NCBI GenBank assembly: GCA_046302855.1
Contig: JBKCHH010000020.1
Span: forward strand, 1-13,564
Origin: JBKCHH01 sp046302855
Lineage (GTDB): Bacteria > Pseudomonadota > Alphaproteobacteria > Rickettsiales > UBA8987
Length of the DNA stretch: 13,564 nucleotides
Direction of reading: 5' to 3'
A program made the translations under genes and the position numbers. Under the pieces are notes generated by a model, which was not told the DNA's origin, made no database searches, and worked only from the letters and a program-made list of their open reading frames with translations. Position 1 is the stretch's first letter. Each line of letters opens with the position of its first letter. This document shows positions 8,227-13,564 of this stretch, piece by piece.

Positions 8227-9485
8227 CCAATATCGCAATAATAATTCTAGCCGCTGGCAAGGGAACTAGAATGAAATCACAGCTACCAAAGGCAATGCAA
8301 AGGCTGGCTGGTGAAACTTTGCTAGATCACTTAATTAATTTAAGCAAAACCATTTCATCTAACATTACAGTAGTAGTTTCTGAAGAGCTTGAGAAACTTG
8401 ATTTTAAAGATGTAAATATTGCGGTGCAAAAACAAAGGCTTGGCACAGCCCATGCAGTGCTAACTGCCAAAGAGCATCTAAATAATTTTAAGGGCAAGAT
8501 AGTAGTTTTATATGTAGATACGCCACTGGTAAAAAAAGAAACTATTTTACAGTTAATAGCAAATAATAATCATTTAAACATCTTGGCTTTTAATACAGGC
8601 GAACCTAAAGGCTATGGCAGGTTAGTGGTAGAAAAAAATTCTTTAAAAAAGATAGTAGAAGAAAAGGATGCTACTAATCAAGAAAAACAAATTCAATTAT
8701 GCAATTCTGGCATTGTGAGCTTTTCTAGTGAAAATATTTGGCATATTTTAGAAAAAATTGGCAACAACAATGCCTCAAAAGAGTTTTATCTAACCGATTC
8801 AGTAAATGTAGCAAACTCTATAGGTTTGAAAGTTGGCTATCTGCAGGCTTCAAAAGAAGAGTTAAGTGGCGTAAATTCTAAAGCGGAACTAACTGTTTTA
8901 GAGAAAATTATTCAAAATAACCTCCGCCAAAAACACCTTGATAATGGGGTTACAATTATTGCCCCTGAAACGGTTTTTTTCTCACAAGATACTGAAATTG
9001 GTGCTGATACTATAATTGAACCATTTGTGGTTTTTGGCAAAAATGTAAAAATTGCTACCAATTGCAAAGTTAAGTCTTTTTCTCACCTAGAGGGGGTGCG
9101 GGCAGAGGAAGGCAGTGAGGTTGGACCCTTTGCCAGAATCCGCCCAAACACTAAACTTGGTAAAAAAGTTAAGATTGGCAACTTTATGGAGCTAAAAAAT
9201 GCTAATTTAGCAGATGAGGTTAAGGCATCCCACCTTTCTTACTTAGGGGATATTGAAATTGGTGAAGACTCTAACATTGGGGCTGGCACTATAATTTGCA
9301 ATTATGATGGCGAAAATAAATATCAAACAAAAATTGGCAAAAATGTATTTATCGGTAGCAACTCTAACCTAATAGCCCCTATTGAAGTGGGTGATAATAG
9401 TTTAGTGGGGGCTGGAACTACAATTACAAAAAATGTTGGCAAGAATAAAAAGGTTTATAATAAAATAGATAGGGTGGAGAAGTAG
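8223..9485 (+). CDS. glmU: Bifunctional UDP-GlcNAc pyrophosphorylase / GlcN-1-P acetyltransferase
   Basis: GlmU makes UDP-GlcNAc for peptidoglycan and lipid A in two steps: acetylation of glucosamine-1-phosphate, then uridylylation. The N-terminal Rossmann domain shows LAAGKGTRMKS (9-19), QKQRLGTAHA (69-78), and a metal-binding Asp99 in YVDTPL where GDVPL is more usual. A second metal ligand, Asn218, is in GVNSKAEL. The C-terminal left-handed beta-helix runs from about 250 with hexapeptide repeats. It includes RIRPNTKLG, the acetyltransferase His337 in KASHLSYLGD, and NIGAGTIICNYDG (351-363). At 420 residues it is about 36 shorter than the E. coli enzyme, largely at the C-terminal tail. The ATG overlaps the upstream stop (ATGA), so coupling is likely. 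Both activities appear intact. Confidence 0.96.
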   Translation: MTNIAIIILAAGKGTRMKSQLPKAMQRLAGETLLDHLINLSKTISSNITVVVSEELEKLDFKDVNIAVQKQRLGTAHAVLTAKEHLNNFKGKIVVLYVDTPLVKKETILQLIANNNHLNILAFNTGEPKGYGRLVVEKNSLKKIVEEKDATNQEKQIQLCNSGIVSFSSENIWHILEKIGNNNASKEFYLTDSVNVANSIGLKVGYLQASKEELSGVNSKAELTVLEKIIQNNLRQKHLDNGVTIIAPETVFFSQDTEIGADTIIEPFVVFGKNVKIATNCKVKSFSHLEGVRAEEGSEVGPFARIRPNTKLGKKVKIGNFMELKNANLADEVKASHLSYLGDIEIGEDSNIGAGTIICNYDGENKYQTKIGKNVFIGSNSNLIAPIEVGDNSLVGAGTTITKNVGKNKKVYNKIDRVEK

Positions 9486-9500
9486 AATGGAGGGGGGGTC

Positions 9501-10076
9501 TTAATTTGGCTTCCAGCCCAAACCTACTAACAAATTATAAGTTTCATAAAGTGGCAAACCAATAATGCCAGTATAAGAACCTTGAATTTCTTTTATCATA
9601 AAGGCAGATTTTCCCTCTAGCCCATACCCCCCCGCCTTGCCCTGCCAGTAGTTTGAAGCTAAATATTGTTCAATTTCAGTTTTTGAGAGGTTTTTTAGCT
9701 GAATTTTGCTAATAGTTAATTTTATGCCAAATTTGCCCTCACCATTAAAAACGCAAACAGCTGAATACATCTTATGCCTTTTGCCATTTAGCTTTTGGAT
9801 GTTTTTTCTAGCCTCATCTATATTACTAGTTTTATGCAAAATATGATGATTATGATAGGCAGAGGAATCTGCCCCAATTACAAAAAACCCCTTATTTTCA
9901 GTGTGAATTTTTTTTGCCTTTTCATAAGCCATTCTTTTTACAAAAGCATCAATTGGTTCTTTTTTTAGGGGCGTTTCATCAATATCTGGGGCAATTATTT
10001 TGCTTGGGATAATATCTATTTGTTTTAGTAGAGAAAGCCTTGCCACGGAGGATGAAGCTAGAATTATTCTATTCAT
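9501..10076 (-). CDS. maf: Maf-like nucleoside triphosphate pyrophosphatase
   Basis: Maf-family enzymes hydrolyse modified or canonical nucleoside triphosphates (dTTP/UTP or m7GTP types) to monophosphates. The 191-residue protein has ILASSSVARLSLL (5-17), the DIDET acidic motif (31-35), and Asp70 in VIGADS where VGADT is typical. It also has KRHKMYSAV (114-122) and the C-terminal GKAGGYGLEGKSAF followed by GIIGLPLYET. Its ATG directly follows the infA stop (TAAATG), an arrangement common in alphaproteobacteria. The 3' end is 15 bases from the glmU end. After GADS the usual TVV is replaced by SAYHNH, so the substrate subclass is uncertain. Confidence 0.92.
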   Translation of the reverse strand: MNRIILASSSVARLSLLKQIDIIPSKIIAPDIDETPLKKEPIDAFVKRMAYEKAKKIHTENKGFFVIGADSSAYHNHHILHKTSNIDEARKNIQKLNGKRHKMYSAVCVFNGEGKFGIKLTISKIQLKNLSKTEIEQYLASNYWQGKAGGYGLEGKSAFMIKEIQGSYTGIIGLPLYETYNLLVGLGWKPN

Positions 10077-10298
10077 TTATTTCGAAAGCCTTAGAATAAT
10101 TCTGCCCTTGGTTAAATCATAAGGGGTCATTTCTAGCTTTACCTTATCACCTAGCAGAATACGAATGCGGTTTTTGTGCATTCTACCACTAGTATGGGCA
10201 AGGATTATATGTTTGTTATCAAGCTCTACCCTAAACATTGCGTTTGGCAATACTTCTATTACCTTACCTTCAAATTCTATCAGTTCTTCTTTTGCCAT
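10077..10298 (-). CDS. infA: Translation initiation factor IF-1
   Basis: IF-1 binds the 30S A site and helps IF-2 and IF-3 during initiation. The 73-residue product is a single S1/OB fold of normal length. It has EELIEFEGKVIEVLPNAMF (4-22), the basic SGRMHKNRIRILLGDKV stretch (37-53), and the closing PYDLTKGRIILRL. It follows the lipoprotein gene by 32 bases on the same strand and ends flush with maf. No Shine-Dalgarno is visible before the ATG; the upstream strand reads CCCCAAAAAAACCT. It may be transcribed with the lipoprotein gene. Confidence 0.97.
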   Translation of the reverse strand: MAKEELIEFEGKVIEVLPNAMFRVELDNKHIILAHTSGRMHKNRIRILLGDKVKLEMTPYDLTKGRIILRLSK

Positions 10299-10330
10299 AG
10301 GTTTTTTTGGGGATTTTTTGTTATTGTTTA

Positions 10331-10828
10331 TTAGTAACTGAAGTAAAAATCAACAGGCGTGTAAGTATTATCGTTATCTTCATAGGTTTGGGGTTGAGGT
10401 TGCGGTTGCCTTTGTTGCTGAATTTGTTGTTGAACTGGTCTTTGCTGAACAGGTTGTTGCGGTTGCACCTGCCTTTGTGGGACGGGTCTTTGCTGAACGG
10501 GTGGTTGCTGAATTTGTTGTTGCACGGGTTGATACTGCTGTTGATATTGTTGCTGTTGTTGAGCTTGTGGCACTACATACCTTGGTTGAGTAACATAACC
10601 ACCTGGGTAGATACTTTGTTGATCATCGCCCTGATAATAATTGTTGTTGTAATATAAATCATCATTACCAGCATAAGGGTATTGGGTAGTTCTGGGTGCT
10701 TGTGGCTGTATTTGCGGTTGAGTTGGTTGGCGGTTGCCATAACCATAACTATTTGGCGTGTTGGGGTTGCCAATAACACAACCTGTTAGCAAAAAAAGAA
10801 CCAGAGTTTGTATAAAAAACTTTATCAT
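10331..10828 (-). CDS. Gln/Pro-rich lipoprotein
   Basis: This is a 165-residue protein with no recognised family. The N terminus is a type II signal: a short Lys-containing start, a hydrophobic core and the lipobox LTGC with Cys17. The mature part is low complexity. First comes an Asn/Gln/Tyr stretch (DDLYYNNNYYQGDDQQ near 56-71), then roughly 60 residues almost entirely of Q, P, V and R in imperfect repeats, then an acidic YEDNDNTYT. The last seven residues, VDFYFSY, place V, F, F and Y at -7, -5, -3 and -1, like an outer-membrane beta-signal. Membrane location is likely from the lipobox; Asn after Cys does not dictate inner-membrane retention in a simple way. It has its own likely promoter and precedes infA. 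The opposite strand is open only because CAA/CAG read as TTG/CTG. Confidence 0.82.
   Translation of the reverse strand: MIKFFIQTLVLFLLTGCVIGNPNTPNSYGYGNRQPTQPQIQPQAPRTTQYPYAGNDDLYYNNNYYQGDDQQSIYPGGYVTQPRYVVPQAQQQQQYQQQYQPVQQQIQQPPVQQRPVPQRQVQPQQPVQQRPVQQQIQQQRQPQPQPQTYEDNDNTYTPVDFYFSY
10414..10523. repeat. Imperfect internal DNA repeats in the lipoprotein gene
   Basis: TTGCTGAATTTGTTGTTG occurs near 10414-10432 and again near 10505-10523. GGTCTTTGCTGAAC occurs at 10437-10450 and 10485-10498. These encode the repeated QRPV and QQQIQQ blocks. Such repeats are prone to slippage, so the length of this region may differ between strains. Confidence 0.7.
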
Positions 10829-10875
10829 CGTGGTAAATAATCAACTAGAATCAGTTATAATTTTACCACTATCTT

Positions 10876-10904
10876 ATAATAACTTGCATAAATTTGGAAG
10901 TGAA
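10876..10904 (-). promoter_or_regulatory. Sigma-70-like promoter for the lipoprotein gene (and perhaps infA-maf)
   Basis: Read on the minus strand, TTCACT (10899-10904) is separated by 17 bases from TATTAT (10876-10881). That is four of six and five of six matches to consensus. It lies 47 bases before the lipoprotein ATG at 10828. Position and spacing fit; activity is inferred. Confidence 0.5.
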
Positions 10905-10906
10905 TA

Positions 10907-10944
10907 ATTGCGGTGCAAAATAATCTGCCAACTAATGCACCAAT
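10907..10944. promoter_or_regulatory. Inverted repeat with 6-bp perfect core (GGTGCA/TGCACC)
   Basis: The arms are 10907-10917 (ATTGCGGTGCA) and 10936-10944 (TGCACCAAT), with an 18-base loop. The core GGTGCA/TGCACC is perfect, and the flanking ATTG/CAAT pair continues after a two-base bulge. It lies just upstream of the lipoprotein promoter and just after the 75-residue gene. It may be an operator or an RNA hairpin. There is no adjacent T-run, so it is not a classical terminator. Confidence 0.4.
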
Positions 10945-10946
10945 AA

Positions 10947-10962
10947 ATTGAAAAAATTCAAT
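10947..10962. repeat. AT-rich perfect inverted repeat at the 75-residue gene stop
   Basis: ATTGAA (10947-10952) and TTCAAT (10957-10962) enclose four A residues. The structure overlaps the stop codon of the small secreted-protein gene. On the minus strand the loop reads TTTT. It is too AT-rich for a confident terminator, but could modestly aid RNA 3' end formation. Confidence 0.3.
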
Positions 10963-11189
10963 CAATAATTCCAATGGTACTCATACACATTATTTCCACT
11001 ATCAGACTGATTAATTGCATTAGGATTAGCTACAGGAATATTTGATAATTTTTTATCTTGTTCATAATAATTAACAGGCGCAATTTCTTGACCCTGAACT
11101 ACATTGGTTAAAACATAGTTTTGTGCATATAAATCAATAGGTAATAAAACAAATATCGCTAGTATTAGCAGTAGTTTAATTTTAGACAT
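10962..11189 (-). CDS. Small secreted protein, 75 residues, unknown
   Basis: No family recognised. It has a classical Sec signal peptide: MSKIK, a hydrophobic run rich in Leu and Ile, and a probable cleavage after LYA at residue 22. This leaves a mature chain of about 53 residues beginning QNYVLTNVVQ. The mature part is polar, with Asn, Gln and Ser, has no Cys, and ends VYEYHWNY. In that ending Y, Y, W and Y occupy -7, -5, -3 and -1, the pattern of the BAM-recognised last strand of outer-membrane proteins. It has the strongest ribosome-binding site in the window. It lies 133 bases upstream of the lipoprotein gene on the same strand. The chain is far too short for a barrel, so a peptide-like or oligomeric role is possible. 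Confidence 0.7.
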   Translation of the reverse strand: MSKIKLLLILAIFVLLPIDLYAQNYVLTNVVQGQEIAPVNYYEQDKKLSNIPVANPNAINQSDSGNNVYEYHWNY

Positions 11190-11191
11190 AG

Positions 11192-11199
11192 TTCCTCCC
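11192..11199 (-). promoter_or_regulatory. Strong Shine-Dalgarno GGGAGGAA
   Basis: On the minus strand GGGAGGAA precedes the ATG at 11189, with the GGAGG core four bases away. It fixes the start of the small secreted protein. It contrasts with the near absence of such sites elsewhere in the window, suggesting high translation. Confidence 0.75.
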
Positions 11200-11443
11200 T
11201 TTATAAAAGTTGCCTTTTCAAAAAAGATTAAGGTGTTGTTTTAAATTAACAGAATAACTTATTGAAAAGTATTTAAAAAATGGAGTGCAAACTAACTCAA
11301 CTTAAGGTAGAGTAAAGATAAATCAAAAAAACCAATCAAAGATTAAATCTTTTACTAAAAAATAGCATTGAGAAAAACTAAAAACTTGCATGTAATTTTC
11401 CTTCAAAACAAGGCTAATAGCTATTTTTCAGCGAATTTTCTTT

Positions 11444-11487
11444 GTGTTGCCTAATTAACACGGTTTTCTGTTGTTGTTTTGCAACAG
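11444..11487. repeat. Two adjacent short hairpins
   Basis: GTGTT (11444-11448) pairs with AACAC (11457-11461), and CTGTTG (11468-11473) pairs with CAACAG (11482-11487). Both have eight-base loops. Neither is followed by a T-run on either strand. They may be part of a 5' leader, a regulator site, or chance. Confidence 0.3.
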
Positions 11488-11550
11488 CAATTAATAAAAA
11501 CAGTGGTTTAATACAAAAGATTGAACTTTTATATCACATAAACAGATTTT

Positions 11551-11574
11551 TTAACTTCTTTAACTTTTATTAAC
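11551..11574 (+). promoter_or_regulatory. Three TTAAC words at near-helical spacing
   Basis: TTAAC occurs at 11551, 11560 and 11570, that is every 9-10 bases on one strand. The words end 25 bases before the ATG of the 73-residue ORF. A weak -10 (TATTAA, 11582-11587) follows. The TTAA words resemble the halves of a CtrA box (TTAA-N7-TTAA), but the spacers here are 5 and 6 bases. Treat as a possible operator only. Confidence 0.3.
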
Positions 11575-11599
11575 CTTTATGTATTAATCTAATTTTATT

Positions 11600-11821
11600 A
11601 TGGGCAAAAAAACAAACAAAAAATCCATTCAGGTAAACGACATTATGGATAATGTTAAATACAGAAATAACTGTTTTAGCATTATAAATGATGCTTTAAA
11701 AAACGGTTTTGATGTTCTGCAATTAGAAAATGGGGATATTATAACCACCGGCACAAAGGTTGTTAGCAATCATTACACATGGGATTCTACCAAAAAAACA
11801 ATGGTAGAGGTTAAGGAATAA
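11600..11821 (+). CDS. Small conserved-looking protein, possibly DUF2671-like
   Basis: This is a 73-residue basic-start protein (MGKKTNKKS). It then has a helical segment with YRNNCFSIINDALKNGF (about 21-37), followed by a beta-rich stretch including LQLENGDIITTGTKVV (40-55) and HYTWD. The composition is that of a real soluble small protein. The ITTGTK...YTWD pattern reminds me of the short Rickettsiales family DUF2671, but this is from memory and unverified. Its stop lies one base from the proS stop on the other strand. It has no Shine-Dalgarno and is preceded by three TTAAC words. No function is proposed. Confidence 0.65.
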   Translation: MGKKTNKKSIQVNDIMDNVKYRNNCFSIINDALKNGFDVLQLENGDIITTGTKVVSNHYTWDSTKKTMVEVKE

Positions 11822-11822
11822 G

Positions 11823-13100
11823 CTAAATAAACCTATTTAAAATCTCTTGCTCACTTAAAGTCTCCACATTGCCTGTTTTTCTTGTCTTTACTTCATACAA
11901 GCCCTTTTCAACCGCTTTGGGGCCAATAATTATTTGATATGGAATGCCAATTAAATCGGCATTGGTAAGTTTGCTGCCAATGCTATCATTTTTATCATCC
12001 AGCAAAACCTCAACTTGCTTTTCAGTAAGGCTATTATAAAGGCTATCACTTACCTTATTGACCGCTACATTATCTGGCTTTAGATTTACAATTATTACTT
12101 TAAAAGGAGCAACTGAAACGGGCAAAACTACACCCTTTTCATCCGCGAATGCCTCTAGTATGGCACCAGCTAGCCTTGAAACACCAATGCCGTAGCAACC
12201 CATTTTGCTAGCCACCTGCTCGCCCTTTTCATTTTGCACTAAAGCTTTTAGCGGTTTTGAGTATTTATCGCCCAAATAAAAAATATGCCCAACCTCTATG
12301 CCCCTTGCAGATTTTACCCTTTGCTTTGGTATGGGAATGTTATTTTCATCATACTTTTCATCAGTTACTGCGTAAGATGCCTTTATTTGCTCTATATCTG
12401 CCCCTTGTTCAATAAGGCTTTCTATTTCACCATCATAATAAATTTGGCTTTCACCATTTTTTGCAAGTACTTGAAATTCATGGCTTAAATTGCCACCAAT
12501 TAAGCCTGTATCTGCCAAAAAAGGTATTGCCTTTAGCTCCATTATTTGAAATATTTTCAAATAGGTGCGAAACATATTATTATAAGACTCTATTGCCGAT
12601 TTTTCGTCTATATCAAAGCTATAAGCATCTTTCATTAAAAACTCTCTGCCACGCATAACGCCAAAACGCGGGCGAATTTCATCACGAAACTTCCATTGAA
12701 TGTGATACAAATTTTTAGGAAGCTCTTTATAAGATTTTATATTTTTGCGAAAAATATCAGTTATAACCTCTTCATTGGTTGGTCCATAAAGTAAATCTCG
12801 CCCGCCCCTATCTTTAAACCTTAGCATTTCATCGCCATAACCACCCCTGCCAGATTCGGCCCATAGCTCTAAAGGCTGAATGGTTGGCATTAAAAGCTCT
12901 AACGCCCCGCTTTTATCCATCTCTTGCCTTATAATCCCTTCAATTTTGCGTAAAAAACTAAGCCCAAATGGAAGCCAATTATAAATACCACTTGTTAATT
13001 GGCGAATCATACCGCATCGTAACATTAGCTTGTGCGAAATAATAGAAGCATCTATTGGATCTTCTTTTAAAACAGGTAGAAAATATCTAGAAAGTCGCAT
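11823..13100 (-). CDS. proS: Prolyl-tRNA synthetase, short form without editing insertion
   Basis: ProS charges tRNA-Pro. The 425-residue class II enzyme starts MRLSRYFLPVLKEDP, a family N terminus. It has motif 1 around ELLMPTIQP (68-76), motif 2 in WKFRDEIRPRFGVMRGREF (136-154) followed by LMKDAYSFD, and motif 3 in CYGIGVSRLAGAILE (302-316). An anticodon-binding domain follows from about 325. E. coli-type ProS is about 570 residues and carries a roughly 180-residue alanine-editing insertion between motifs 2 and 3. Here only a short linker (about 218-265) is present, as in many alphaproteobacteria and mitochondria. A free-standing ProX-type deacylase would be expected elsewhere. It starts 33 bases from the divergent AsmA-like gene. 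Confidence 0.97.
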   Translation of the reverse strand: MRLSRYFLPVLKEDPIDASIISHKLMLRCGMIRQLTSGIYNWLPFGLSFLRKIEGIIRQEMDKSGALELLMPTIQPLELWAESGRGGYGDEMLRFKDRGGRDLLYGPTNEEVITDIFRKNIKSYKELPKNLYHIQWKFRDEIRPRFGVMRGREFLMKDAYSFDIDEKSAIESYNNMFRTYLKIFQIMELKAIPFLADTGLIGGNLSHEFQVLAKNGESQIYYDGEIESLIEQGADIEQIKASYAVTDEKYDENNIPIPKQRVKSARGIEVGHIFYLGDKYSKPLKALVQNEKGEQVASKMGCYGIGVSRLAGAILEAFADEKGVVLPVSVAPFKVIIVNLKPDNVAVNKVSDSLYNSLTEKQVEVLLDDKNDSIGSKLTNADLIGIPYQIIIGPKAVEKGLYEVKTRKTGNVETLSEQEILNRFI

Positions 13101-13133
13101 AAATTATTTTATAATAGGTTGAAATTTTAAATA

Positions 13134-13564
13134 ATGAAAAAAATAATTGCCTTCATAGTATTTTTTTTAATCCTTGCAATTGTTAGTTATTATTTAATAT
13201 CTAAGTCTTTGCAAGGTAAGGAAGAGGTTATAAAAAAGCTAGTAAACCAAGATATCACCAAAATTACCGATAGTAAAATAAATTGGAATCAGCAGGTTAA
13301 AATTAATCTCTCTTTCTCTCCCTCTATTGAACTAAATGAAATAGAGCTTATTCCAAACCAAAACTTTAGCGGACTAAAATTTGTAAATATAAAAAATGTC
13401 TTGCTACAACCAAACTCGCTTGATTTATTAATAAATTCGGTTGAGGTCGATGAAATTGAGCTAAACCAAGCAAATATTGTGCTAGATTCCTTTTCTAGCC
13501 CTATAGAAGAAACGCTTTTTGGTTATATAAACTACCTAGATTCGCTCGCCAAAGAAAATAATTT
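13134..13564 (+). CDS. AsmA-like inner-membrane-anchored protein, N-terminal part (runs off the window)
   Basis: The frame opens at ATG 13134 and stays open to the last base, giving at least 143 residues with no stop. It begins MKKIIAFIVFF with one hydrophobic segment (about 4-22). A periplasmic region follows with short alternating strands, such as KINLSFSPSIELNEIELIPN (about 56-75), which has the SFSPS-(E/L)-L-x-x-I-E-L character of AsmA N termini. A second similar block is VEVDEIELNQANIVLD (about 103-118). AsmA-like proteins are large bridge-like envelope proteins linked to phospholipid transport and outer-membrane protein assembly. Only the N terminus is visible, so a paralogue such as YhdP or TamB cannot be excluded. 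It is divergent from proS. Confidence 0.65.
   Translation, partial: MKKIIAFIVFFLILAIVSYYLISKSLQGKEEVIKKLVNQDITKITDSKINWNQQVKINLSFSPSIELNEIELIPNQNFSGLKFVNIKNVLLQPNSLDLLINSVEVDEIELNQANIVLDSFSSPIEETLFGYINYLDSLAKENN

Larger units (their letters stand above)
11190..11599. other. 410-base divergent intergenic region with no gene seen
   Basis: This AT-rich stretch separates the small secreted-protein gene (-) from the 73-residue ORF (+). I see no tRNA and no ORF with protein-like composition. It holds the Shine-Dalgarno next to 11189, a palindrome AATAGCTATT (11416-11425), two small hairpins (11444-11487) and three TTAAC words (11551-11574). It must contain promoters for both flanking genes. An unannotated small RNA is possible, but no promoter-terminator pair was convincing. 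Confidence 0.5.

Noticed and set aside
9491..9499. Run of seven G in the glmU/maf gap as a phase-variable tract
   Set aside because: It lies between two convergent stops, not in a promoter or reading frame, so slippage would have no evident effect.
10307..10657. Long Leu-rich open frame on the plus strand
   Set aside because: It is the complement of the Gln-rich lipoprotein: CAA/CAG codons read as TTG/CTG. The minus frame has a clean lipobox and promoter, so the plus frame is a shadow.
11444..11487. Rho-independent terminator
   Set aside because: Both stems are only 5-6 base pairs and neither is followed by a T-run on either strand.
11551..11574. CtrA binding box
   Set aside because: TTAA words are separated by 5 and 6 bases, not the 7 of the full TTAA-N7-TTAA site, so a CtrA box is not claimed.

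Overview
The window reads as ordinary chromosome of an AT-rich alphaproteobacterium (about one third GC by eye). The support is an infA-maf pair butted stop-to-start, a short prolyl-tRNA synthetase without the large editing insertion, sparse Shine-Dalgarno (SD) sequences, and remnants of a palindromic GTCATTGC...GCAATCCA-type repeat that I associate with Rickettsiales and their relatives. Assignment to Rickettsiales is an inference. A complete glmU suggests the cell makes its own UDP-GlcNAc. No rRNA, tRNA, CRISPR array, insertion sequence or phage gene was seen.

Left part (1-5600): secA (+) converges on gltX (-). Divergent from gltX is a two-gene unit: a small protein with two ribbon-helix-helix-like halves, then smpB, which starts at a GTG sharing one base with the upstream stop. 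The two convergent gaps (after secA and after smpB) hold decayed palindromic repeats. Middle (5594-9485): fabH (-) is divergent from a tight three-gene unit of an ABC-2-type permease without an ATPase neighbour, a membrane-anchored protein of unknown function, and glmU.

Right part (9501-13564): maf, infA, a Gln/Pro-rich lipoprotein and a 75-residue secreted protein all lie on the minus strand. A 410-base gap with small hairpins separates them from a 73-residue conserved-looking ORF (+). That ORF ends one base short of the end of proS (-). proS is divergent from an AsmA-like gene cut by the window edge.

Most genes are housekeeping: protein export (SecA), translation and ribosome rescue (GltX, ProS, IF-1, SmpB), fatty acid initiation (FabH), envelope precursors (GlmU) and nucleotide sanitation (Maf). 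The most unusual features are the two adjacent exported proteins with no barrel domain. Both end in a final strand with aromatic or hydrophobic residues at -1, -3, -5 and -7, which resembles the BAM beta-signal. Next is the tandem RHH-like protein coupled to smpB. No complete defence or mobile system is present.
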